Of a stretch of 64,000 nt of DNA, positions 1 to 12,800 are shown one piece after another. The notes beneath the pieces were generated by a model. That model was not told the origin of the DNA. It worked only from the letters and a program-made list of their open reading frames with translations, and did no database searches. Location of the stretch: positions 62,001 through 126,000 of the forward strand of contig JAJKFH010001182.1 in NCBI GenBank assembly GCA_023333565.1, given 5' to 3'. Position numbers and translations under genes: made by a program. Source of the stretch: Puffinus mauretanicus (lineage: Eukaryota; Chordata; Aves; Procellariiformes; Procellariidae). Each line of letters begins with the position of its first letter. The stretch's first letter is position 1.

Positions 1-1119
1 AAAGGAATTGCACTCTCTGTATTTTATGAAAAGCACAAAAGACTTTCAAATACTTAAATGGAAAATTACAAGGGGCCTTATGTTCCCAAACCACCTTGGA
101 CACTGACTCATCACTGTCTAAGCCTTCCAAAACCATGTCACTGCAGCTCCAATGTACTCTATCCACCCCTTGAAACAGAGCTGGCCCAGCACAGCTTTGG
201 TTTACCCTGCTCTGGAGCAGGTTTCAGGGAGACGGTGGGCTTTCCCTGAAGAATATAGTAGTCAAACAACTTCTTCTCCATAGACCACAGCATGGATTGA
301 AGAGCAGATGGATTGGGGAGATGGTACGGTCTCTCTACTTAGATGCAGTAACTACAAGCTGTATTCCAGCTACTGTATAGATAAAGTTTAAATCACCCTT
401 AAAAGGCCCAGACAGCTATGAGCATGCATCTGAGGAGCTCCACTCTAAACAGCAGCAAGCCTCTCCTTGCTCCCTCTACAGCCCCAGGGACATCCATCAG
501 CCGCAAGGCTCCTCTGAGAGGATCTGGGGTGCGTTGTCAATGGGATTGTCCAGCTCTTCTACCTTCAACCTGCAAGAAAGGCATTAGGAGGCAACTGAGA
601 GCTGGGTGACATTGTTCCTGGTAGTTTTGAGCTGCAGGACAGCTTTATGGTCACAGGCTTTCATTTCAGCAAAAGAAAGACTGCAGAGAAAGTAATACAT
701 GGGTCAGAAAAACAATGAAGACATTGGAAAAGCAACTGGTGTTTTGGGTAAGGGAAGTTCACACAAAACAGCATCAAAGATTGCAAGTGTTAATGTTCTT
801 GATGTTGATAAACTTCTTTTTGGCATGTGAACTTCTCTCTCCCGAAGAAATTACACAGGCAGAAAAAGCAGCATTATTACAAAGTGATATCCATCAATAA
901 AGACAGATCAGCAACTTCCTTCAAATTAATTTGCATTAAGCATTCTGAAAGCATTTCTTTTTCTGAAGAAAATGTTCAGTATAAATTCTAATTTGTTTTC
1001 AGCTCATTACCTCCTGATGCATTCAAATGCCATCAACAGATACAGACAAGAAAGAAGAAATATCATCTCCCTCTTCTCTCATTTATCATGACAGAAGTTT
1101 GGTACAAAGTCTATCCTTT

Positions 1120-1138
1120 AAAAAAAAAAAAAAAAAAA
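1120..1138. repeat. Poly(A) run
   Basis: A run of 19 A residues followed by GAGGAGG. No recognisable retroposed gene or SINE lies immediately upstream, so it is annotated only as a homopolymer. Confidence 0.95.
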
Positions 1139-3491
1139 GAGGAGGAATCAAATCCCACAAGCTGTAGCAGACCCCCAGAACAGAATACCATTCTTAATGA
1201 AAGAAATGCAAAGAGCTGTTATAGTAGATAGCTTTCACATTAGAGTGATTTATTAATTTATTTTTAAAGCAAGACCATAGGAGAGAAAAAAAAAAAATCT
1301 TCAACACTAAAATGAATCAAAATATCATTTTGATTAACCATAGCTAAGACTGTGCAGTATTACTACAGATTTCTGAAAGAAAATTCCAAGCATGTTCACA
1401 AAATCAGACTATTTTGATTTTTTGCCAGACAGGCTACCTTCCAAGAATAAAAGTGTGGGAAAAAATGCTAGTACAGTGACAGAACAACATCCCCACTTCT
1501 CACTCCTAAAAAAGAGACAAACTGAAGATAAAATGAAAGAGTTGACAATTACTTGGTGGTTCTTAGAGCTCATGTATTCCAAGAACCAGGGTGCGATAAT
1601 AAGTGATGTCATCTGGAGAAAGCAGATGAAAAGGCAGAACAGAGTGTCTAAAAAAGCACCAGGATTTTGCTGAGCATTTATCAATGGCAAATACTAGAAG
1701 TAACGAAAGTTATGGATGAAGGCATTTTTCTATTAATTACTCTGAAAGAAAAAATACTATTAAACTTTAAACCATACTTTCATTGCCAAGGGTGGGTTTT
1801 TTGTGGGGAGAGTCTGATAAATTTACTTCTCCCATTTCTTTGTCATGGGAAATACAGAGACATCTTTAATACGCAAACTGTATAGGTTCCACCAACCAAC
1901 ACTTAACGTTTTAAGTGTAATCAAATTAACATTGTCTCAAGCATATCCAGTCCATAAATTTTTAAGCTGCTATAAAGCAAGAGTCACTTAATGCAACTTT
2001 TTGTTTGTAAGGAGCCGGGCAGTACTCAATGGTGTAAACACAGCCACCTGTCTCTCTCTAAGTCTTCACGAATTGCACGAGAGCCAGCGTGAACATTTGT
2101 TCGCCTAAAATGCTCGGCATATGGTTGAACTGACAATTTAATAATATCTCGATAAGGATGTTGCCAGATTTTTGGCGGGAGATAAGCATGTTTTATCATT
2201 AAATATTTGTACTGCAGTAGCACCCAGAGACCTTGAGCAGAAAGGGCCTCGTTGTGCCAGGCACAGAGGCTTACGGAGTCAGTGACCCAAAAAGCTGACA
2301 GCCCAGGACAACCAGGCTACGAAAAGAGACTGAGGAGGGTATGTACTACCTGTACTACACTGGAAACAAGTCTTCCTCCCAAAAACACCTACACCTACCC
2401 GTTAAGGCTTCTCCTGATCTGGAGACAGAAATTGGAAGGATTTGCTCTGCACCAACCTCCCACCGTGCTGAGAAAGCATAGTGACTTTCATGGGGGAGAG
2501 GACTGGTTTATCTTCAAGACGTTTTCTTCTTTATGCATCAGAAAACAACACTTCAAAGGCAAAATTAAAGTGGGCATTCGTTTTCTGGACATAACAGCTA
2601 GTGGCTTCATTAAGAGCACCACACACTGAAGCTTTGTTTCCTATGAAGTTTCCTTTAAAACACTGCACATGAACATTGCTCTGGTATGGCAGATCATTCT
2701 ACCTGCAAAATTTATAGCGTACTCTTATTTACAGCCCATGATCCAGTGAAAATCCCTCTTCCTCCCTCCGATTCCATGAATATGATTTTTTGTTCCCAGA
2801 ATATCTCCTATCCTTAATGACCAAGTGAAAAGTGAAGAGAGGAAATGGCTTAAGCATGAAATTGGGTCTTGGGATACCTTCGTTCCATTCACACTACTAA
2901 AGCCAAGTAATTTATGTAGACATTACTGAAAATACTTCTCCTAGGCTGTGCATTAAATCCAGTGGCAACCCCATAAGAACAGAAAACAACCCCCTGTATA
3001 GCACAGCTGTCTAAGTCTTACCCTTCAAACAGTATTTCCTACTCAGTGATTTCCTATGAAAATGGGCTTTATTAAACCATGTGCCAGGAGACTGAAAATA
3101 ACTATGACCTATGGTACAGAGAAAAGATGAGAGCAACAAAAGTTTCTATTCAAAAAGAAACTGCATGCATGGAAACTTAGCAGCAAGACTACAAAAATGA
3201 AAGGCCTCGTCACCAGTAGAAATGTCTCAAGTCTGATTCACCTTAATCTTTAGACAATGACACAACGCATTTGCTCCACTTTTACATCCACGACATGAGA
3301 ATAACTGCTGGAGAAACAGGATTTCAGTACATAGATATTACATGTCTCCTAAAGGCTGCATGCAATTAAAGCATCTGCCTTTGCAGCAGCAGCACCATTA
3401 TTTGTGTATTGGCCATTCTACATGGTTTTGTTTGTTTTGTTTTTTCATATAAAAACATCATATACAAATTAGCAACAAAACACTAATACTT

Positions 3492-3547
3492 TTATATATA
3501 TATACACACATATATACACATATACCCTTATGTATGTGTATATATAT
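3492..3547. repeat. TA/CA-rich microsatellite
   Basis: Alternating (TA)n, (CA)n and (TG)n motifs over about 55 bases, with palindromic TATATA blocks at both ends. Likely polymorphic. Confidence 0.9.
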
Positions 3548-6500
3548 CCTTAGATGAGGCATCCTGCAGACTTACATTGCACAACAGCTGGTAACACCTC
3601 CTTTTCCCCTTCTCCACCCCCAAAGGAATAAGCAGGGCAGGCTCAGATAACTTACTTTCATCTAAGGTTCATACCAACACACAAATTCTAGAATATTTTT
3701 GTCTGGTATGTGTTTTCAATAGCTTTTTGTGTACCACATTTGCTCTGACTTCATATTTAACCAAAGGTTTAAATTAAGTAACCCATAGTATTTTAATTTG
3801 CCTTCGCAAGCCCTGCTCACAGCTGAACTCTGCTATTTGCAGACATGTCTGCACATGCAAGTCAGCCTTATTCTGCCTTCTTGCTTCTAGGACTTGAAGC
3901 AGCATACACAAGACATCATTTCTAAGAAAGTTATAATGGTTTTAGTGAAAGTTATTCTAAAAGACCAGAGATGCTTACTGGATTTTTTTTTAAGATAGCC
4001 AACGGGATTCACTTTTTTATTTAATATTTTTGTGATTTCTTCCTCTTAACGAGAAATACAACTGAAAGCTTCAACAGCAGCAAGTACCTTCTTGATGAAG
4101 ATTCTCAGCTTGTAAAATTTAACAAGCATTTTATGCACACCAGTGAAAGAAATACTACATTGTATTTTAGGAGCCCAGTGTGACACCATTAGCATTATTT
4201 GCTATTCATTTAATCTAACATGACAAATTAAGAAAATTAAAATATAATATTTATGAAGATACATGTGTAACTTGAAAATTCCGTGTGTTCCAGCTATCCA
4301 TCTCCTTGAAGTTATAATTTCGTGCTTTCCACAAAATAAATTCAAAGCCCTTGCTCGAATGCGAAGGTGTTTCACTGGATAGATGTATGCCTTCATCTTG
4401 AACTCTAAATACAATAGGTCCCAGGCAGAGAAAAGACTGGAGTAGGAGGATCTTAGGCCTAATTCAGTAAAGGCCATTTTTATATTCTGAAATTCACTTT
4501 AAAAAGAGCATTTGGCTTCGGTCAGGTAGCAAACAGAGCCTGCGGGCAGACAGTGATATAAGTGCACTCAGATGAATTGTTTTTAATCCTGACATTAGGC
4601 CTGATGGCGCAAACGTTTCCCGTTCCCATCAGCTCCATCTCACGGATCCCCTGCCATGGGGTACCGCCTGCTTCCCCCCCGCCGTACATCAGTGTCCTTC
4701 CACCAGCGGGTGAGGAAGCAAGGCCCACCTTCCCCGGACAGACAGCAGTACTAGGGGGGAGAAATCACTTTACGACTGGAGCTCCTCCCCACTCCTTCCT
4801 CCCTGCGTTCGCTATCATCGTGCTGTAAAACAAACTGGAGGGGAGATGTCGGGATAACAATCGCAGGAAGAGAGCTTGTGACAGCCCGGCCGCAGAGTTA
4901 TGGTGCCCCGAGACGGGAGGGCAGAGGTTCAGGCAGGAAACGATGCCGAGACCAGGACCCTGCCCTGGCCGGCAACGGGCCTCTCAGGGCTACAAGTTTC
5001 AGAGGACGGAGGGAAGAGGAGGAGGCAATGCATTTTGCTCTTTACCATTTTAAGGGAATCAAAGTATACGGTGGTGTGAAGAGCCGCTGTACAGCACAGG
5101 CTGCGGGACGTTTGCATTTACAAAGATCTCAAGGATTTGCACTTACAAAAGTCAGCTTTGTTTGGCTCTGCGCTGCTGCAAAGCTCGCAGCGGGCTCTGC
5201 TCTGCAGCATTTTAGCACCACGCGAGGAATTCAGGCGTCTCTCTCGCTCGAGTCAGGAAAAATTTCAGCACCACCTCCCGTAGAAGGAGGACTTCTCTGG
5301 CTCCCAAGATGACTTCCAACAGTGGCAACAAGTTAGTCCTTTAAAGAAAAGCATCTGCCAAACCAAAACACAGACTTGCGGCTTCCAAGGGATGGACTAG
5401 GGTGCATTTGAGAGCTGCTGCAGTCTCCAACATCATTAAACATTGGCTACAACAGAAATCGTGCCATAAGGAATGAACTAAAAAGGATCTTTAAAAAAGA
5501 AATACATTTATTTTAGATGATTCAGAGCACTGTGTGCTCTAAATTAAAGCAATTCTTATGATTTCAGATTACGCTAACCCAAGTTATGCTTGCTCCTTTC
5601 TGGTGACCGTGCTCTCTCTCCCCTCACCTTCTGCTGGAGGAGAAACAACATCACATGCTGCGTTGCAGGTCTGGGACGGGATAGATGTTCGTAAACATTC
5701 GGTCATGTGTCTATCCTGTTTTCCACATTTCTAACTTCATGCCATTTCTTTATTGGTTTTGAAATTCCAATATAATCATGAGTTTAAAATTCTCTAAAAT
5801 CTGCCCATTCTGGCAATAGCAGAGTTTCTGATTTGTTTACCTATATATATACTGGAATAAAAATACAACTTTCACTTGTGTTTCTCTACCCCATTTCAGT
5901 CAAAACTCCCGTTTGCCCAGACCATTCACAGCAGAAACACTGAGCTTTGGCTGTGCATATTCTCATACTTCTGGTAACAGCTTCCCTTATATTTTACAGC
6001 CCCTCTAGCGTGTTACTGCAGCCAGTGACTCCAAGGGTGGTTTTGAACTTGGCCTCCCCACATAAACGCCTCTTTGAGAAGCTCCAGCCTGGCACCGCTC
6101 TCATGCTGATACATGTGATAGAGGCCAAAGTCTCAAAGCTATAAAACCCGGCAAGTTCAATCACCCGCAGAAGCAGGAGGCACAGCATTCTGCCCACACG
6201 TCGCTGTAGAAAAAAGCATACCCAGACTTCCTGATCAGATTAGCAATTCAGCATCAAACCCTCACCCAGACAAAATACGTGTGACTGATACTTGCCTAGG
6301 ACCAGCTCAAGGTTTCTCAACAGTGTAGGCAAAATTGAATCTGGTGGCATTACCAGGTTGGTAAGTGGGAAGCTGAGAACAGCCCCAAAAAGGTGTTTTC
6401 CATTCCCTGCAGCACGACATCCTCCATCTATCTACCTCATACGCATTCCCACTACAGCATGGCAGGCCTATCTTTTCAAACACAGACTCACCTAACCACA

Positions 6501-8588
6501 TCTGTCCAAGCCTCATTCCTTCTACGAAAGCTATTCATCCTCCACCTCGCCCTGCTGCAATCCCTAATTATGGTCAGGCAACTCTCGGGCTGCTGCAGCA
6601 AGGAAGGCAGCACCAGGCTGGTTGTTGCTCTGCCCTGGGGAAGGTGGGCAGTGGGATAGGGCAAAAGCATCAGGACAGAGAGTCAGGCTTTCTTCTTTTA
6701 CTGCGGTGTGATGAAGCTGGAGTGATGACTGATGCTGCTGAAGAGGGCTTTCCTCCCACCAAAATGCAGGCTGCTCCTCCTGATGCAGCAGAGGGCTGTG
6801 AGGAGGAGAAGCAAAATAAGCCATCTGGGCACCAGGTCGGTCCTTGCAGCCGCTGGTCCAAATAACACTGGCAGCCATCACCCTGCAAGTTTCACCCATG
6901 CCATAGAGGTCCCCAACATCCCCGTGTGACTTGCACAAGGGTTGGCGTTTGCGACACAGGGAGGTTTTTTCCGCCGGCTCTGTAGAGACCATCATTAGAA
7001 GGTCCATCTCCCAAAGCAAATGCCACTAACTGCAATGCAGAACCTCTTTCTGGGAGCAACTTTTTCAGGGTGCGTATTTTGTAACAGAGGGAAGGTAACA
7101 GGAATGCTGTAGCAAGGAAGAACAAGCCAATTTTAAATTTAAAAAAAAAAGGGAGGGGGCACAGTTGCACAAAGCAATGGAGTTCTCCATCCCAAGAAAA
7201 GCACTATGTGCAGTCAATACACTTAAAAAAAAGGATTGTTTCCATGTCCCAGAAAAAAAGAAGGCTCAAAACCACACCTAAATACTTCCTACAATGCGCC
7301 TGCTTAAGAATTCTTTGCTGCTTTCTCTGACTTTCCATGGATATCACCTTGGGGATCAGAGGCTTCTTAGCTTGATACTGAGGGGTGGGTTCACAGAGCA
7401 AGCAATGGCTCAAAGAAATGAGGTGAGTGGAGACATGGGGGCAATAAAACCATACCATGGTTTCTGACATGTTATGGTTTAAGTTTTCTCTGCACTGTGA
7501 ACTCAGTGCTCTCACTGTAGTCTTTTTAACGAAATAATATGCCTCCTAGAAAGACCCTTCCTATTAAATATTTGGGATAACTACCACAAATAGGCTCTAG
7601 CAAAATACTGCTCACAGATTTTTTTCAGTCTCTATGTAGGACAAATCTAGAAGTGGTCCAATTATAAATAGTTGTTCTTAGAGGAAAAATTCAAATTTTT
7701 ATTAATGAATGCTCCCAAGTTTTCCCCAGAAATATAGCGTAAAATATACATATATATTCAGCTACAGTTTCTCAACAAAAATTCTTATCGCAAAGAAAAT
7801 GGCTTGAAAGAGGCACGCAAACTTAAGCTTAATAGAAATCTAGCTTGATGGGAATATGGGGTTGGCAGGATTTAATTCATTCTTAGCCTTAAACCAGTCT
7901 CTCAGAGTAAGTGTGACGCTAATAATATCAAATAACTGTAGTGGAAAGACAGCCGGTATGTGTAAAGTAGAAGTTTATCATCAGAACATTCCTGCTTTAT
8001 GATGATAAGGCTGCTCATTATCCAGCACTGTGCATCTAAGGGAAGATGTAACCCCTACATTTTTCTTTACCAACCTGGATTTAAGTACCCAGAATTTAGT
8101 CCTGCAACTCTCATTTTTACCTCAACACTTTTTCTCCCAAAACATGTGCAATAACGTCTTTGCCATTTCATAAATAATTATTTTTACCAGTCTTTTGAAG
8201 TTTAAAGGAAAGTATCAAGCAGAAAACTCTCTTAGCTGAGTATGTGGCTTGCCTAGAAAAGGACTTGTGGTAACAAACATGCAATGCAGTGCTACAGCCA
8301 GACTAAGTAACAACAGCAGAGAAAATACAAAGTATTTTGACAACACAACAATCTTGCTTAAAAAAACACCTTGTAACTCCCAAAGCATATCTACTTACAC
8401 ATTCTTCATTGATACACACAAAAGTGTAATTTCTTACTCTAAATATCTCGTTAAATCAGGCAGCTCTTCCTACTTACACATCCATATGACCCCAAAGAAG
8501 GCACCTACTGACTACAACTCGATCTCCAAACCTGCTACCTGTCTCTCACACAGGAGCTCCAGTGCCATTCGCCTGTTAATCCTGTTCT

Positions 8589-9741
8589 GAGAGAAGCAGG
8601 TCCTGCTTGACTAATCTGATCTCCTTCTAAGACAAGATGACCCGCTTAGTGGACAAGGGAGAGGCTGTGGATGTGGTCTGTCTAGACTTTACTAAAGCTT
8701 TTGACACTGTTTCCCACAGCATTCTCCTGGAGAAACTGGCTGCTCATGGCTTGGACAGGTGTACCCTTCACTGGGTAAAAAACTTGCTGGATGGCCCAAC
8801 AAGTTGTGGTGAATGGAGTTAAATCCAGTTGGCAGCCAGTTCCAAGTGGTGATCCCCAGGGCTCAGTACTGGGGCCAGTTCTGTTTAATCTCTTTATCAA
8901 TGATCTGGATGAGGGGATCGAGTGCTCCCTCAGTAAGTTTGCAGACGACACCAAGTTGGGCGGGAGTGTTGATCTGCTCGAGGGTAGGAAGGCTCTGCAG
9001 AGGGACCTGGACAGGCTGGATCGATGGGCTGAGGCCAACTGTATGAGGTTCAACAAGGCCAAGTGTCGGGTCCTGCACTTCGGCCACAACAACCCCAGGC
9101 AACGCTACAGGCTTGGGAAGAGTGGCTGGAAAGCTGCCCAGAGGAAAAGGACCTGGGGGTGCTGGTTGACAGCCGGCTGAACATGAGCCGGCAGTGTGCC
9201 CAGGTGGCCAAGAAGGCCAACAGCATCCTGGCTTGTATCAGAAATAGTGTGGCCAGCAGGAGCAGGGAGGTGATCGTGCCCCTGTACTCGGCACTGGTGA
9301 GGCCGCACCTCGAATCCTGTGTTCAGTTTTGGGCCCCTCACTACAAGAAGGACATTGAGGTGTTGGAGCATGTCCAGAGAAGGGCAACGAAGCTGGTGAA
9401 GGGTCTGGAGCACAAGTCTTATGAGGAGCGGCTGAGGGAACTGGGGTTGTTTAGCCTGGAGAAGAGGAGGCTCAGGGGAGACCTTGTCACTCTCTACAAG
9501 TACCTGGAAAGGAGGTTGTAGCGAGGTGGGGGTCCGTCTCTTCTCCCAAGTAACAAGCGATAGGATGAGAGGAAACAGCCTCAAATTGCACCAGGGGAGA
9601 TTTAGATTGGATATTAGGAAAAATTTCTTCACTGAAAGGGTTGTCAAGCACTGGAACAGGCTGCCCAGGGAAGTGATTGAGTCACCATCCCTGGAGGTAT
9701 TTAAAAGATGTGTAGATGTGCTGCTTAGGGACATGGTTTAG
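8589..9741 (+). pseudogene. Broken CR1 ORF2 (reverse transcriptase C-terminal half)
   Basis: The reading frame is split into four blocks with changes of frame: about 8637-8790, 8791-9120, 9121-9520 and 9525-9741. The first contains the DFTKAFDTVSHSILLEKLAAHG motif region, typical of LINE reverse transcriptases. The second has [20 protein letters not shown] and the catalytic FADD box at 8938-8949, equivalent to YADD. The third carries the conserved thumb/C-terminal region ([20 protein letters not shown]). The fourth ends with [11 protein letters not shown] and RDMV followed by a stop. The endonuclease domain and ORF1 are absent through 5' truncation. The first break falls near 8795-8810, consistent with a small deletion. 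The element cannot encode a working protein. Confidence 0.9.
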
Positions 9742-9832
9742 TGGTGGACTTGGCAGTGCTACGTTAATGGTTGGACTCAATGATCTTAAAGGTCTTTTCC
9801 AACCTAAATGATTCTGTGATTCTCTGGTTCTG
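8590..9832 (+). mobile_element. CR1 LINE (5'-truncated non-LTR retrotransposon)
   Basis: About 1.24 kb in sense orientation on the plus strand, antisense to FOXO1, starting inside the reverse transcriptase region. It ends with the diagnostic CR1 3' end: GGTTGGACTCAATGATCTTAAAGG, then TCTTTTCCAACC, followed by degenerate ATTCTGTG-type octamers in place of a poly(A) tail. Coding blocks closely resemble the CR1 ORF2 product. 5' truncation is normal for CR1, and target-site duplications are not expected to be clear. The copy is well preserved but broken by frameshifts, so it is inactive. It is the only long recognisable transposon in the window. Confidence 0.95.
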
Positions 9833-12800
9833 CAAAACAGACAAACTCTGTTCAAAATCTTCACCTTCCAGTTTTCCCTTCAACACGAGTCCAGGCGAAA
9901 TAAAAAAAAAATAATAATCATTCATTAAAGTAACTGGCAGATTACCAACACACTTCATGTGAAAAACAGAGGGTTCATAATATAAATTCTCCCTTCGGGC
10001 CTGCATCACCTTTCAAATTGTCCATTTTGTATAACCTCTTCCCATACTGTGATTTTTCAGATTAGATATGACAGTATTTTAGCCTAGAATCTAGTATTTC
10101 CTCTTCATCTTGGAAGATCTGTGCAGACCCATGGCAGTGGGAGCTGACAAGCCTACAGAAAACCAGGTAAGATTTTGGATCCTTGGACAATTTAAGGACA
10201 ACTACACCGAATGCATACATTAGTTTATTCTGCATGCAAATATGCTGAGATTATGCATTTATGAGACGCAGCTTAAAAGATAGACTTCATACACAGAGCT
10301 TCCCTGTCTACAAAAAAAGAAAAGAAGGAAAACAAACAATAACTTTATTTATCTCTTCTATCATACAATAAGTTACGAAGTCTGGCATTAACATTTACTT
10401 GTTAAGAAAACTACATGTTCATCATCACATTTTTTTCTCAGGAAGTCTATGCCTTCAGCTGTCATACATTCTTACACACACTAGAGCTTCAACACAGCTA
10501 TGGGCTACTATGACGAAGTGCTTGTACCTCCCTTTTGGCATTTCCAAGGAGCCTGAGGCTATCAGACTCTCTCTGCTAAGTTTTAATCCATATGCTTTTG
10601 TCCATCCTGATTTTGACAACACATTAAGTACCACATACTCCCTAAAGATGATTTAAAAATGAACCACCAAGCAGAATTTGCTATGGAAACCTACCAAGCA
10701 GTCTTTTTGATGCCTCGCTCAAATTATCCTGCACAGCTAAGCGGGCAACCTGCATTGGTTAAGCAACCAATTATTTTGACTCCGATCAAACATCTGATAT
10801 TGCATACATCCAATATTGCACGACACAAATGCTGCAACACTGGTGTACTTTCTGAGCACCCAGGGGGGGAAGAGACAAAATAGTAAAACGTGTGTTGAAT
10901 AGAAGATTTGATGGCTGAATACTGTCAAGTAGCAGGCTTCAAGAAAACACGAGTAGACTCCTCATCTAGAAGAGACAGGATGAAGCAATTAAAGGGCAGT
11001 TTAAGAGTGGATCATGCAAAGCCTAACTTCTTCAGGAGAATAAATGGCAAAAAGGTAACTCTTATATGCGTAGGAAGCCTCACTGAATCTTGATTTAGTA
11101 TTTTTACTCAAACATGTACTCAATACCTGGCAAGCAAAAGATTATCTGGTCTCCGTCAGATGAGCTCAACAGCAAATCTCAGCGTTAGCTTAACTCTGAA
11201 CTTAACTTCTCCATCTTCCTCATAAGAAAGCAATTCAAGCTCTTGTGCACGTGGGCTCTGACACAAGATCTTCAGCCATGTCAACCCGTTCTTCTACCTG
11301 CAGTTTGCTTCCTGCAAGTAACTTTTGCTTGTGTTAAATGTGTAAGGGCACATCTGAATCACACTCCATTTGTCACCCACTAACAAAAATCAAGTCAAGA
11401 TGAGAATCTTTCAGCTACGCAGCTCAGGGAACACATTAGCCAGAAACAGATTAAACCAAGTGATCAGCAAAACCCAATCTATTGGCTTGCTGGCCACCTC
11501 CTCCCCAAGAAGCATCCAGCCTCAAGTCAATGCTGTTACAGGAAAGAGCAATGAAATATTGGCAAAGCCCCCATACATGGAAGGGGGTGCAGCACCCATC
11601 TGAGCAAGCCGGCCTTCCTCCCAGCATGGTGGGATGAGGTTGTCTGAACACCAAGGCCCAGAGCAGAGCACTGGCTATGCTCTTATTTTTGAAGACACTC
11701 TCAAAGTAGACATGACTTTCCAACTTACCTTCCTGCTTCTCTGATTCACTGTATACGTGGAGCTGTGGGTTTGAGTAGGGACATCCAGTCACAGGTTGCC
11801 CACTGTGATGCTTATCAAAGCGCAAGGGACCACCTACTATGCTTAAATAGCTATGTGGGAAGAGTTGTCTTAGCTCATTCTCTAATGAGGATCTCAATAT
11901 CCCCTTCCCAGTCATCTTTCAACATTTAGCCATCAAAAGGCCATGAATTTCACCGATGCTCTTATGTATCAGTAAATGCAATAGTATTCACGGGCTGTTA
12001 CTGAAAAAGTAGAGTACAAGATGATCTGTCATATATTTCATAGTAAAAGGAACACTTTAGGAGTTGGCTTGGCCAGTCAAACACTCAAATTCTGGTTATT
12101 TTTATTCCCAGGCCATATATTTTGAAGTTATTTATACAAGTGCCAAACATGACGGGACAGATGCTTTCACAAATGCAAAGAATGAAACCCAGGACTTACC
12201 ACCCAAAAACTCACCAGAGCATTGCTCGGGCTATACACAAGTGCGAGGATAAAGTCACTCACCCAATGTCAAAATACCGTTACCTCCAAGGTGCGAGGAA
12301 GCAGCCGCTCCGCTTGAACACTACGGGATTGTTTATAAGAAGGGAAGCTAAGCTCAACTTCTCCAGCTGAAGCTGCAGAGGAATTTGAGGCAGGCAGAAA
12401 GTAATTATTCAGCTGGAGTTTGGCCAGGACGCTGGAGTTAGCACTGCTGTTCTTGCAGACTGTGTCGGGGGACTATGCAATGACCACCAGCGCTGTCTAC
12501 TGAGTCATCAGCGCCGCTTCCCGCAGAACCCGGGTTCTCCTTGGAAATCTCCCATTTCTGGATTGAGCAAGCCCAGCTCTGGTTGGTTTGGGAACAATGC
12601 AGGACAAGGAGGAAGGGCGAGAAGTATAACTATTAGTGTCACTTTCAAGAGCAGTAAAATTTAAATGGATTAAAGGGATGAAATCTTTATATATAGTAAA
12701 AAGGATAATTATAATGAAGGCATCTGTCTAGCTGGCACCACCTACAGCAAGACCTGCAAGCAGTAATTGTACAATAACAACGTGGTGTTTAGTGTGAGGT

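Noticed and set aside
9105..9734. A 209-codon minus-strand frame
   Set aside because: Antisense of the CR1 reverse transcriptase region; not a gene.
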